A program made the translations under genes and the position numbers. From Plantago major (taxonomy: Eukaryota > Streptophyta > Magnoliopsida > Lamiales > Plantaginaceae), in assembly GCA_026545765.1 (NCBI GenBank), contig CM048843.1:23061646-23125645 (forward strand): a stretch of DNA of 64,000 nucleotides, written 5' to 3'. How positions within the stretch are numbered: position 1 is the stretch's first letter; each line of letters starts with the position of its first letter. A model generated the notes under the pieces. The model was not told the DNA's origin, did no database searches, and saw only the letters and a list, made by a program, of their open reading frames with translations. Positions 37,457 through 49,145 of this stretch are shown piece by piece.

Positions 37457-39921
37457 TATGTCTCTGAGTGATGCACCCGTTCTGAAGTCAGAAAACTACG
37501 AGAAATGGTAGAACAACATGATGCTCCATCTGGAGGCCATTAGTGATAAGATGATCTATGTCATCAATGAAGGGCCTATCAAAATCAGACAACTCAAACA
37601 AGTTACTGAGGTGTCTGATGGAAGAAAAGCCTCAGACAAGGAAGATGGAAGCGAGGACATGGCTGCTAGTGATAGTGGTCATGTTGCTCGTGGAAGCATT
37701 ATATATGAAGACAAGCCAAGAGAGCTCTAGACATCTGAAGATGCCAAGAGACACAGATTGGATGGTTAAGCTCGTAATATAATCTTCAGATCGACACCTG
37801 AGCACATACAGTGTAAACTGTGGGGTGCTAAAACAGCGAAAGTTGCTTGGCAACTAATTGAAGAAATTTGTGCCGGAACTGAGAAAACCAAAGAAAACAA
37901 GTTCGAAGTTCTTAAATTGAAGTTCCAAAACTTCAAACAAGGTCCCACCGAAACTCTGGAAGAACTTGATTTCAGATTTACTACTCTTATGAGTGATATG
38001 GTGCACTTTGTGAAAGCAATAGATACTCCCAATGTAAAAGATTAAGACTATTGTCAAGTCTCAATCACAACCGGAACACACTAAGTTCTTTTATTTCAAT
38101 CAAGGATGCCAAATATTACTCCAAGAGAGCTCTTCTCTCATCTTGCCATCAGAGACTATGAGACAACTCGGAGAGAACAAATAGTGAAAAGTTGCAAAGT
38201 GTTGCTCTAGTTTCTCAAGGTTCTTCCAAAAGAAGGATACCAAAGATGCATCTCAAGAAAATGCTCTTAAAGCATTAAGACACATGAAGAAATTGTGAGT
38301 CAAGAGATTGAGAGAAGAAAAGCTAAAGAAAAGTGAAAAAGCATCTTGGCCCAAACTATCATCAAGACAAGAACATACAAATGAACAACTCTCCTAACCC
38401 CATTCGTAAAGGTGTTAGTCTTTGCAGAAATAGGAAATGATATCTGCTTCTATCAAAAGCCCGCCACTTCAAGAGAGATTGTCCTGCTTTAAACAAGCTC
38501 AAGACAGGTGACAAGAAGGACAGAAGAAATTTCAAAAGAAATCAAAGGGCCTTACTGACTGAAGAAAGGAAGAAGATTTAAATTCAACTTGATGCTCTAG
38601 TCATCGAGACAGATTCTGAAGATGGAGATTCAGATGATTCAAACCTACCATCACCAGAATTGTGTGGAATCACCCACGATGTAATCGACTTCGGTCTTAA
38701 GAAGAATGAAATGTGTGGAGTTGCTGAGATTGCTGGTCCAGACATCTCCAACATTGAAATGTGTCTTATGGCTGATGAGGTAACTAACAATTCACAATTT
38801 GTGTACTATGAGAGTGATGATGGAATTGAGGATCTGGAGTTGGTCAAGAGTGAATTGGATCGTTATGAGAAAGAATTTCTGGAAGCACAATCCAAAACCA
38901 GAATTCTAGAGGAAAGCAAAGAAACTCTTGAAAAAGAGGTTTCTGAGCTAACCAAAGTATCTGAGTACAAGAACGCTGAAATAGCCTTTCTGAAAGCTCA
39001 GATATCTGAGAATGAAAATTCTCACAAACTAGCCTTGGATGAACTTAATAAGAAAATGATGAAGCTGCTTTCTGAGAATGAAGAACTCAGAAAGAAAGAG
39101 CTATCCTTCCAATCTTATGCAAAAGCTAGTGACACTCTTACTGAGGTTCAATCCTATCTGAGAGATCCCTCTGAGAAAGGTGGACTTGGACTTTAAAGAA
39201 GAGTGATGAAAGGTTGAACTTTGTAAAAAGTCAACAGAATGGTTCTTCAACCACCTATAGCATTGGTCAGAAAGCTAGGGTAGTTGACAAAGGAAAAGGA
39301 GTAGCAACTCAGCCTTTGAAAGAACAACAAGTTCACAAGAAACATGTGGATAAGGTTTCTGAAAAGAAACACAACCCTCAGACATGCAACCATCCACATT
39401 GCTATATTACTAGGAAGGGAAGAATTGCTGGAATAGGCAAATTCTCAACTGTACCATTTTATGAAAATAAAGATGGTGCAGAAACTAGTAAGGCTTTTGA
39501 AGAGCGCATTCAGAAAGCCAAAGGTGTTCGAAATGGCATTGGCTATCGTGCTATTGGAAAAGTTCTTCTGCAACAATATAAGGAAGGACAAGAACAATGG
39601 CGCAAGGCTGATATTGCACGTAGCAATAGACAGAAGTGGAAGAAATCTCAAGCCACTGAAAAACTGAATGCCAGAGCTAGAAGGAACCCGCCGAAGGCCA
39701 AGTTTGTCAAAAGCAACCCTAAACCTGTGGTCCAGAAAGCACCAAAAGGAACACCTAGAAACACCCCAAGAAGGAAAATTGAGATCAAAATTACTGATTC
39801 TATTGCATCTCCTTTTGATCAAGTTAGACAAAAACAAACTCCCAAGAAATTCACTAAAATGTGGATTCCTACTGGAAGAATGTTTAGTCTAAATGGTTCT
39901 ATCTCTGAAGCAAGAACCTAA
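37457..39921 (+). pseudogene. SIRE-1 gag region, broken
   Basis: Starts at ATG 37457 (MSLSDAPVLKSENYEKW), followed at once by a stop at codon 18. The downstream frame continues with MMLHLEAISDKMIYVINEGP. The remnant of a CCHC knuckle (HFKRDCPAL) lies near 38465-38490, with its first cysteines disturbed. A long coiled coil (38660-39196: EFLEAQSKTRILEESKE and similar) and a basic segment (39214-39921, with AKFVKSNPKPVVQKAPKG) follow. Gag forms the particle; the long coiled-coil extension fits Sirevirus gag. Several frameshifts separate the parts. Confidence 0.8.
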
Positions 39922-39938
39922 CTCATGTTTCTAGTTTT

Positions 39939-42900
39939 GTGCAGAACGCCTCTTGGACTAAGGCTCAATGGCTATTTGATAGTGGATGCGGAAAGCACAT
40001 GACAGGAGACAAAGCAAATCTGGTCAACTACAAAGCTTGCAACAATGGACCAGACATCAGATTTGCTGGAGGAGGATTAAATCCCTCTCTGGGATATGGC
40101 AACGTCAAATTGGGATCATTAACAATCACTGACGTATTACATGTTAAGGGTTTGAAATATAATCTATTTAGCATGAGCCAGTTTGCAGACAAGGGATTTA
40201 CTGTGAAATTCAAAGCAAAGTATTGCAAACTTATTGACAATGAGTCAAAGCAGACAGTCTTGGTTGCTCGGCGGAAAGGCAGTCTTTATATTGCCGACTG
40301 GGCATCTGCCACAACTGAAGAATGTCTCATGATGAGTCTATCAGGTCACACAGAAGAGCACTGGTTATGGCACAAAAGAATGAGTCACTTGAATTTCAAA
40401 ACTCTGAACAAACTTGCCAAGAAAGAGTTAGTGGTTGGCCTTCCCAAAACATCTTTCAGAAAGGATGGTATCTGTTCTGCCTGTCAGATGGGGAAACAAT
40501 CTAAAATCTCTTTCAAGTCCAAAACCAGACACTCTAGTGTGAGACCACTGCAACTATTACACATGGATCTTTTTGAATCATCTGTAACTAATTATGCAAG
40601 AAAGAAGTATGGTCTTGTTGTTGTAGATGACTTCTCAAGATTCACTTGGGTTGTCTTTCTGAAGCACAAATCTGATGCAAGGGTGGAGATACCAAACTTG
40701 CTGAATAAGCTTGAAGTCATGAAAAATGACAAGGTATCTGCAAACAGAATGCACTATGGTACCGAGTTTGTCAACCAAGACATTAAGGAGTTTTGTACCA
40801 AAGAAGGTATACAACACCAACTTTCTCTGTAGAAGAACACCACAACAAAATGGTGTTGCGAAAGGAAAAATAGAACACTTAAAGAAGCAAAGGACAATGC
40901 TAATTAATCGAGATAAGTGAAGTTTATTGGGTTGAAGTCGTAAACAAAGATGCTACATTAAAAATGATGTTTGATAAACAAACACCATGACAAGACCCTT
41001 ATGAACTCGGGTTAGAACCCCCTAATATCAAACATCTAAAAGTGTTTGGTTGAAGATGTTTTGTTCTTAACAATGGAAAAGAGTATCTAAGAACATTTCA
41101 ACCAAAGGCGATGAAGGTGTGTTTTGGTTATTCTATGAATAGCAAAGCATCTGAGTTTACAACAAAAGAACAAAGAAAATTGAAGAATCGGTTCATGTTG
41201 TATTCTATGAAGAAAGCAAGAAAACACCCTTGCGATGAACTCTCGAAAGGTTCAAGGAACTAATGATAAAGGATTCAAGAAGAACCCTCTAAAGGAAAAA
41301 CATCATTGTGGAAAGAGAGGATGACTCTGACGAAGAAAAGCATGAAATGCCTAGTAACAACCAGATGATTCTCAGACATGATGAAGAATTTCCTATGAGA
41401 ATTCCAGAAATGGAAACTGAAGATGTTCATCAGAGAGCTAACTCTGGAAATGACCTCTCTGACAGGCATGTCCCAGAAAGCTCTCACACTGAGCAAGTGT
41501 CAGACATTCACCGCCCTTCTGAGGTGCAAAATGTCACAGATACTGAAGAAGTATCAAGTCATAATCGTAGTGATTCACATTCAGATCACATAGATGTCAA
41601 TTCTACCAATTCTACACCCATGATGAGATGGATCAAGGATCATCCTGCAAAAGACGTGATTGGACCAATCAATCAAGGTGTTAGGACTAGGAGAGCAATA
41701 GCTGAAAATGCTAATTCTCTCTTTGGATGTTTTATCTCAAACATTGAACCAAAAACTATAGAAGAAGCATTAAGAGACCAAGAATGGATCTCTGCAATGC
41801 AAGAAGAGTTGGATCAGTTTGAAAGAAACAAAGTCTGGAAACTAGTTCCATTTGTAGAAGGAATATCTGTGATTGGAACTAAGTGGGTTTTCAGAAACAA
41901 GATGAATGAATCTGGTGAAATAACCAGAAACAAAGCAAGGTTGGTTGCCAAGGATTCACCTGCATCAAGGTTTAGATTTTGATGAGTCATATGCACCTGT
42001 TGCCAGATTGGATGCAATAAGACTCTTTCTGGCCTTTGCAGCTCATAAAGACTTTAAAGTTTATCAGATGGATGTCAAGAGTGCATTCTTGAATGGTGAA
42101 CTTGCTGAGGAAGTCTATGTTGAACAACCACCTGGCTTTGAAGTTTCCTCAGAAAGTAGAATGGTCTATAAGCTTCAGAAAGCTCTTTATGGACTGAAAC
42201 AGGCTCCAAGAGCATGGTATGACACTTTGGCCAAATACCTTCTGGAAAGTGGTTTCAAGAAAGGTGAAGTTGATAAAACTTTATTTACTTTAAACCATAA
42301 TGGGAAACTACTCTTAGTTCAAGTATATGTTGATGACATCATATTTGGATCTAAGGACAAGCAACTTTGTGATGACTTTGCAAATCTCATGAAAAGTAAG
42401 TTTGAGATGAGCATGATGGGAGAATTGAACTATTTCCTAGGATTGCAAGTCAAGCAACTCAATGATGGAATATTCATTAGTTAGACAAAGTATGCAAAAG
42501 ACATGCTCACAAAGTTCAAACTTAAGCCTTCTGAAAAGAATGCTAAGATACCTATGAGCATAGGAACCAAGATGACCTATACTGAATCAGATGAGAGTGT
42601 TGATGAACACAAGTATAGGAAATTGATAGGTTCACTACTTTACCTTCATCGCAAGGCATTCGATATTCAATATGCAGTTGGAATGTGTGCTAGATTTCAA
42701 ACAAATCCAATGCAATCACACTACAACATTTCTATGAAAATATTAAGGTATGTGAAAGGTACAGTAGGTGTAGGTTTGTGGTATCCTAAAGAAAGTGGAT
42801 TGAGTTTGGCTGGTTACTCAGATGCTGATTATGCTGGATCAATGCTTGATAGGAAAAGTACCTCAGGAACTTGTCAGTTTCTGGGAACTAGACTTATCTC

Positions 42901-43279
42901 GTGGTTTAGCAAGAAACAAAACTCAATTGCAACTTCTACCACAGAGGCTGAATATATTGTTGCTGGTTGTTGTGTAACACAAATTTTGTGGATTCAACAA
43001 CAACTCAGAGACTATGGACTCAATGAAGAGAAAACTCCCATTTTCTGTGATAACACAAGTGCTATTGCAATCACACAGAACCCCAAATTCCATGCCAGAA
43101 CAAAGCACATTGATGTTAGACACCACTTCATCAGAGACCATGTTGAGAAAGGCAATATAGAGATACTCAAGATTGGCACAGAAGACAAACTTGCAGATAT
43201 CTTCACTAAGCCCTTACAAGAAAGCCGGTTCTTGACCTTAAGACATAATCTTGGATTAATGGAGTTGCCTAAGGACTGA
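39939..43279 (+). pseudogene. SIRE-1 pol region (protease, integrase, RT, RNase H), broken
   Basis: The protease motif LFDSGCGKHMTGDK lies near 39974. The pre-integrase zinc finger shows HKRMSHLNFKTL and CSACQMGKQ (40370-40500). The integrase core shows LHMDLFE and VVVDDFSRFTWVVF, then degrades between about 40830 and 41300 with several shifts. The RT shows EEALRDQEWISAMQEELDQF, a frame change near 41950, then [14 protein letters not shown] and the catalytic YVDD at about 42325. An in-frame TAG follows at 42482. RNase H shows YSDADYAGSMLDRKSTSGTC and STTEAEYIVAG, then the conserved KHIDVRHHFIRDHVEKG end. The order int-RT-RNaseH is that of Ty1/copia. Confidence 0.9.
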
Positions 43280-44200
43280 AAAATTGTCCTCAATCTCTAA
43301 AGACTGAATAGGTGAGTAGGCCTTTGAGAAGAGGTTCTCAGAAAGCCATGTTGATAAGAAGTGATGCAAAGGTTTCTGAGTAGCAACACTCAGAAAGGCA
43401 AAACATTTCTGGAACGGGTACTAGAAAGGCAAAGGTCGGTACACACTTAATAAGTAAATAAAACTAGAACATACTTACTGAGAGTGGGTCAAATACATTC
43501 AAACAACTGAAGCTTCTGACACTTGAATTCAGAAAGCTATTTAGTCATAAAGAGAAATGGACACACAAAGTCCATAAGGTATAAGTTCTGAAAGTCAAAC
43601 ATGTGCAATGTCTTGTATTTTTACCATTTTCATGATAAACAATATATAGATAAGGACTTGACACTCAGAATGATAAGCTCGAATGATTAAGTGTTCCTAC
43701 TCTTTACTAAGTGACACAATGAATGTAGCATATTAAAAATCCATCAAGTCGGCACATTACCATTTGTTGATTGATATCATTACAAGATATTCAATATAAG
43801 CCCTTGATGAATAAACGTTTGATCTCAACGGTTGAGATTAAAACAAAGCAAGTAATGTCTGTTGAGAAATGCAGACATGGCCCACTACGCATTTAATGAA
43901 GTACAAAGGACGTACCACACCTACGCAGATGCAAAGACACACATTCATATTCAGCTATATGTATGTTGTATCTATGTACATTTTGTCTACTATATATATA
44001 GGATTTTGGCAAAAGATAAACACTTTTACCAATTCCGAAATTTCATATCAGATCAAAACAAAGAAAATCTCTCAAGATTTCTGCAAAACCCCTCTGCAAA
44101 ACTCAACTTCTTGTGCTTAGTCTTCTGAAAAGATAGACTAATCTCTATTAATTGTGCAATATTCATCTGAAAAACACTCACTCTAAACTCTATATAAGAG
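43280..44200. other. SIRE-1 spacer between pol and the downstream ORF
   Basis: About 920 bases without a supported reading frame. Overlapping ORFs at 43862-44128 are in different frames and have no domain. Phrases such as CTCAGAAAG recur, as elsewhere in this element. Confidence 0.5.
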
Positions 44201-47200
44201 ATGGCACCCAAGAAGATGACCACCAAGAACCCTAAGGCAACATCCTCTGCTCCTGCTAAAAATCAAGGAGGAAAGGAACTTAAGGTGTTGAATAAACGCC
44301 TTCTGGGAAAGTTTACCCCATCGGTCTGGAACCCTAAACACAAAATGAATTGGGGAGCCTTTCTAGTAAAAAGATATGTATCAGCAGTTATATCTTCAAA
44401 ACCAGAAAGGAAACTGATATTGGGAATGCTGAAGAACTCCCATATCTACAAGCTTCTATCTGCTGCACCCAGTGGACTATCCACACTGGATGTACTGGAG
44501 TTCTATAACAACTCTAAAATCTTCACAAAAGTTGTGAATGATGAAGAAGAAAAATACATGCAGACTGAAGTCCAAGGACAAGAAATTGTTCTAGACTGCA
44601 AGACTTTCTGCAAGATATTCCGATTGAAAAATCGAGGAACATTTGAAGACATCAACATCAAGGACGCTTCCATGATTCAAGGCGTCAAAGAGCTATTTGA
44701 AGCAATCCAGTTAGAAAATGCAAAAGGTTGCCCAGGAGACTTTGTTCTGAAAGCCATCAGAACTAGTCATCTCCAGAAACACTGGAGCACTTTAGCTCTT
44801 ATTCTGGTCCGTTGCTTTGATGGCAACAAAGGAGGAGTAGACCAGATAAGCATGGAGAGATGGATGATGATGCATCTTCTGAACAAGAAGCATGAAGGTG
44901 AAACCCACTTCAATTGGGGAAGTACGCTTCAACAAATTCCTCGGACATATTGAGGAATTTGAGCCCAAAATCATCAATGGCCTTGCCGAGCCAAAGGCTA
45001 ATATGCACTTTGGTCTCGTAATCACATATTCGAAACAATGGGAATCACTCTCAGAGAGAAACAAGAAATCCCAGTCACCAATTCTCTTTTCAGACACGCT
45101 TTTGAAGAAAAGGAGAAAATTACTGCTGAGAACGCACTCAGAAAGGCAGAAGAAGAAGAAACTACACAGCAAGGTGAGGAGGTCTCTGAGCAAGCCAAAG
45201 CTAAACCTCCAGTTGCCAAGAGAAAGAGGTCTCTGAACACAATGGTGCCATAGAAGAAATTTCAGCTGCTGAGTTTAGGATTGAACAACTCAGAAAGGTA
45301 TTGGAAGAAGAGAAGAGAATCAACATTGAGACTCAAGCTCTTGTTGATGAAAAGGAAGCCAAAATCAAGAAGCTCGAAGAAGCTAATGCCAAGGAATTGG
45401 CACTCCTAGATGAGCAAAGAAAACTGAAGAATGCCATTGTTGTCACAGCTGCGGAGATAGATGCCATGGATGACAATGATGATGAAGAGCATGATCTCGA
45501 GGTCATCAGAAAGACCTTCTATATCTTCTCAGAAGGCCAGCACACTTGATGGAAAGCAGAAGAAGATTGTCAATCTGCAAACAATCCAAGAAAAGGATTA
45601 TGACAGTGATGCTGAAACCCACAACTTGATTACTGAAGCAAAAGATGAGAGACTTATCACTCAGCACAAGAGAGCCCTACTTGCTCCTCATATATTCTCT
45701 GCACCAAGTAGTTCAAGAAGTGAAGAGCACCATGCAAGGAACAATGTATTTTTAGAACTCAGAAAGACACTAGTTGCTCAAGACACAGAAGTGCTAAAAG
45801 CCGTCGCTCTCTCTCAGAAAGACCTAGGGTTGGTCAGGGATGAGGATTGTAACAATGCTAATGCAGCATTGAATGAAGCCAGCCATGCTGTCCTGCAAGC
45901 CAACGCCATCCTAAGGCCGCTTGAAGAGCTCAACACAAAGGAGCAGAACCGGTTAGATGAACAAAGAGTCAAGAAGGAACTTCAAGAATTAGTCGGGTGC
46001 ACAACAATCTCCGTAAAAAACTTTGAAACTCTCTCAAGCGTATGCTATCATGTCACCATTCATGACTAAGGGGAAGAAGAGATGCCTCGAAAGGCGAGGA
46101 AGAAAAAGAAAACAATCAAATCCTCCTCCTCAAGTCAACTTGTCATTAAGGACACCACCGGAGACACCTTGTCAAGAAGTTGTTCCAGATCAACCAAATG
46201 TGCCGAGAAGTATGGTCACTAGGGGAACCAAGTCCCTTAGAATCTCAGAAGAGAAGAAGACTTCTGAAGAAGAAGAAAAGGAAGAAGGAGAAGTAAGAGG
46301 CCAAGAAAGCTGCAAGTCTCCAATTTTGGACTACAATGATGATGATGATGATTCTGATGAACATCCACTTCACAAGAAAAGAAGACAAGCAACTACTTCA
46401 CAACCTCCTCTGGCAGCAAAGCCCTTAGCAGCCAGAACTCCTTCTGGCAACACCAAGTCTATACAAGGAACATCCACCAGCACAGCCCCAAGGCAGGAAG
46501 AAAGGGTTAGAGGATCTCCTGACAGAAGGCCACCAAACATAAAAGCAAGAAGGGATTTCCAGTTTGGCAGAGTAAACAATGAAACACATCAAGAAAGGCC
46601 AACTGATGCCCACATTGAGTATATGAAGACCAGTAATGAAGAATCTTCATATAGGTGCATTCTGAACAAGAGAGGGTATTGGATTCTGGAACTACAACAT
46701 CTACTTGTCAATGATAAATTTCCAACTCCCATCCTCAACCAGATCCTGAAATAGAGAGAAGGCAAGCCAGAATTGCTAAAACTTGAGCAACTTCATGCCT
46801 GGCTAAACTTTGAAGTAGAAAAGAGAAATGAAGCCAGAAAGATGGATCTTTCTTTTGCCTGTCCTTACCCAAAGCCTGAAGATGTACACAAGGTAAGAAA
46901 GCTGGATGGTAGCTACAGCAGGGAGAACAAACTAGGTGTTTCAACCTATGAGTCATTCTATATGACATTGGATGAATACCTAGATGATATACACTATCTG
47001 GAAGAAATATACAAGTATTTCAACGTGTCTCAGCTGCAAGTAGACCATGCATGGGTCTGGGGAAAGTACTTCTGGGTCAAACATTTTCTGCGGAAGAATC
47101 ACAAGCTTGGCAAGAGTTACCATGAAATATGTGACTTATCCAGAAAGACAGAGCTCTCTGTCAGAAGGATTCTTTATGACTATGTCCAAGAATGCAGAAA

Positions 47201-47222
47201 AGTGGATGATCATGTCAACTGA
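44201..47222 (+). pseudogene. SIRE-1 downstream (env-like position) ORF, broken
   Basis: Starts with a basic, Lys-rich N-terminus (MAPKKMTTKNPKATSSAPAK). A globular part follows (to about 44950), then a Glu/Lys coiled-coil stretch (45040-45480), a second helical part with LGLVRDEDCNNANAALNEAS (about 45830-45870), and a basic/acidic low-complexity part with RMK/EEE runs (46070-46400). The C-terminus shows RGYWILELQHLL and WVWGKYFWVKHFL (46650-47222). The same C-terminal phrases occur in SIRE-2, and the helical part in SIRE-3. Position and size fit the env-like ORF of Sireviruses, but no signal peptide or membrane segment was noted. Shifts near 44910, 45240-45300, 45500 and 46040, plus a stop near 46752, disable it. 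Confidence 0.7.
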
Positions 47223-47635
47223 TCCAGAAAGGGTGCTGAAGAACTTGAGGTATCTGAACCCAAGTTGTGTTTCTGAAGACTTGAAGACTAGTAACATTAG
47301 AATACTCTCTTGGAGCTTGGACTCTCCTTTGTTCTAATTTACTTAGTATGTTTTATTACTTTTTGTAATCTTGCTGATTGTTTCTGAAATTCTCTATCTG
47401 TAAAAGTTGCATCTTACTCAGAATGCACTCTATCTCAAGATCATACTCTCGGATACATTTTAATAGATGACAACTTATCGAAAGATCACTTCTTGTGATT
47501 TGGTTGATGTTTACTTTCTGCACTTAATTCAACTAAAATTGAATATCATTTGAAATGATTAAGTGGTGGATTGTTTTCTCTTCCAGGATTACAAATTTGT
47601 AATAGGACTTAAAAGATAGTCATGGATGACTGATC

Positions 47636-47650
47636 AAAAAGGGGGAAATT
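47636..47650 (+). other. SIRE-1 polypurine tract
   Basis: AAAAAGGGGGAAATT abuts the 3' LTR, the usual plus-strand primer of LTR elements. The same tract, inverted, flanks the SIRE-2 LTR at 57813-57830. Confidence 0.85.
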
Positions 47651-48990
47651 TGTTAGGAATATCTGTTAGTATTTTGATCACTCATCACATGTTCTTATCT
47701 TAGCCAGAAAGGTGACTAAGTACTCTTGGTTCACTTGAACATTGTAAAAGAGGAAATCACTGAGTCTGATTAGTCTAGTAAATCTTGTATTAGGATTATA
47801 GGTCTCTCAATGTAATTTTTATTTCAAGAAGACCATGAAGATCAATCCTAGCAATGGAGCTTTTCTGAAGATTAGAAGACTGAAGATTGCACAAGGTTTT
47901 TGAAGACACAAAGGTTTAGTCTAACTCAGAAAGACTATGTCCTTAATCCTTTCTTAAGTATATTAACTTATTTTCGGGATATGATTCTGGACATATGACA
48001 TCATGAGTATGGAGCATGCAAGCCATCAGAAAGGCTCATGTATCCATTGAGACTAAAGGACAATGAACAAGATTACGCATTAAATGCATCGCGAAATCTT
48101 AAAAGCAGTCCTCTTTGAAAAATGAGATAGTGACTTCTGAGTACATAGTTCAAGATATAAACGGAATTGAAAATACATACCTTAGAACGCTCTATCTTGC
48201 AAACTTACCATAAAGCAAAGTATTCTCTCAAGCACTCTACTACCCTTTATGAAAGCTTTCTGTTGCTTGAAGAATCACTAGTAGTTCTAAGTTGTCCTTA
48301 ACCTTAACAAGATATTGTTATTCGTGAAAGAGTTGAACTATCAGATACCCTTTCTGAAGCTCATTCTCCAGAACGGACACCAATTACTTGGGTCAAGAAG
48401 AGCATCGCCATCCACTGAACAAGTGTATTAAGTAGTCTTGTTCTATTAGGCTCTCTGAAAACATAACTGAAAAGTTATACGAGAAGCCTCTCTGACAAAA
48501 CCTTATAACCAACACCATTAAGGCGTGGAGTAGAGGAAGTACTTGATTTGGGAAATCAGGGAATAACTCCAAGGTTATCTGAATAGAGGAAGTACTTAGC
48601 TCTAGGAGCTGGGGAATAAATCAGGGGGAACATTTGGTTGGGAACCATTTGTTTAAGAATCTTAGAATAGGATTATTGTAAGGTGAACTCAATTATCTGT
48701 TCTAGTGAATTCTAGGTCTCAGAAAGACCGAAGTGGATTAGTTGGAGGATTACGCCACCTCTAGATACCACTATACTTGCTGTGTCATTTACCTTTCTGT
48801 ATTTAAATTTCAGCAAAGTACACACACATATTTATTGTTTCTACACTAACCTATCTTAAAGTCTTCCACGCTCTGAATTTAAGTATCAGAAACCCCCAGG
48901 TTTCTGAGAAACTGTGTTTATCGACAAAAGTTTTAAAAGACTATTCACCCCCCCCTCTAGTCTTTTACTTTGCCGTTATCTGGACCAACA
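47651..48990 (+). repeat. SIRE-1 3' LTR
   Basis: 1340 bases, matching 35931-37340 closely, with the deletion at about 48164 and scattered substitutions and short indels. The target duplication GTATC follows at 48991-48995. Confidence 0.93.
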
Positions 48991-48995
48991 GTATC
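48991..48995. repeat. SIRE-1 target site duplication (right)
   Basis: GTATC, identical to 35926-35930. Confidence 0.92.
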
Positions 48996-49002
48996 TACAC
49001 TT

Positions 49003-49010
49003 CTATAAAA
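49003..49010 (+). promoter_or_regulatory. TATA box of the MULE-C transposase gene
   Basis: CTATAAAA followed by a C tract (49012-49028). It sits 13 bases from the end of the SIRE-1 LTR, so the natural upstream region has been displaced by 13 kb. Confidence 0.6.
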
Positions 49011-49145
49011 TCCCCCCCCCCCCCCCCCACCCCCACCATCATTTTAAAAAACTCCACACTTGATTGAAACAAACATTCTACCCTAAACACTTCAAATATC
49101 AAACACTTCAAACCCGAAACACTTCAAATCCCAAACACGTATACT

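Larger units (their letters stand above)
35931..48990 (+). mobile_element. SIRE-1, Sirevirus-like Ty1/copia retrotransposon
   Basis: 13,060 bases between GTATC duplications. Two LTRs begin TGTTAGGAATATC and end ATCTGGACCAACA. A tRNA-iMet-type primer site follows the 5' LTR and a purine tract precedes the 3' LTR. Domain order is gag, protease, integrase, RT, RNase H (copia order), followed by an additional ORF region of about 3 kb (44201-47222) in the position of the env-like ORF of Sirevirus elements. The coding regions have many stops and shifts, so the copy is non-autonomous. Confidence 0.93.
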
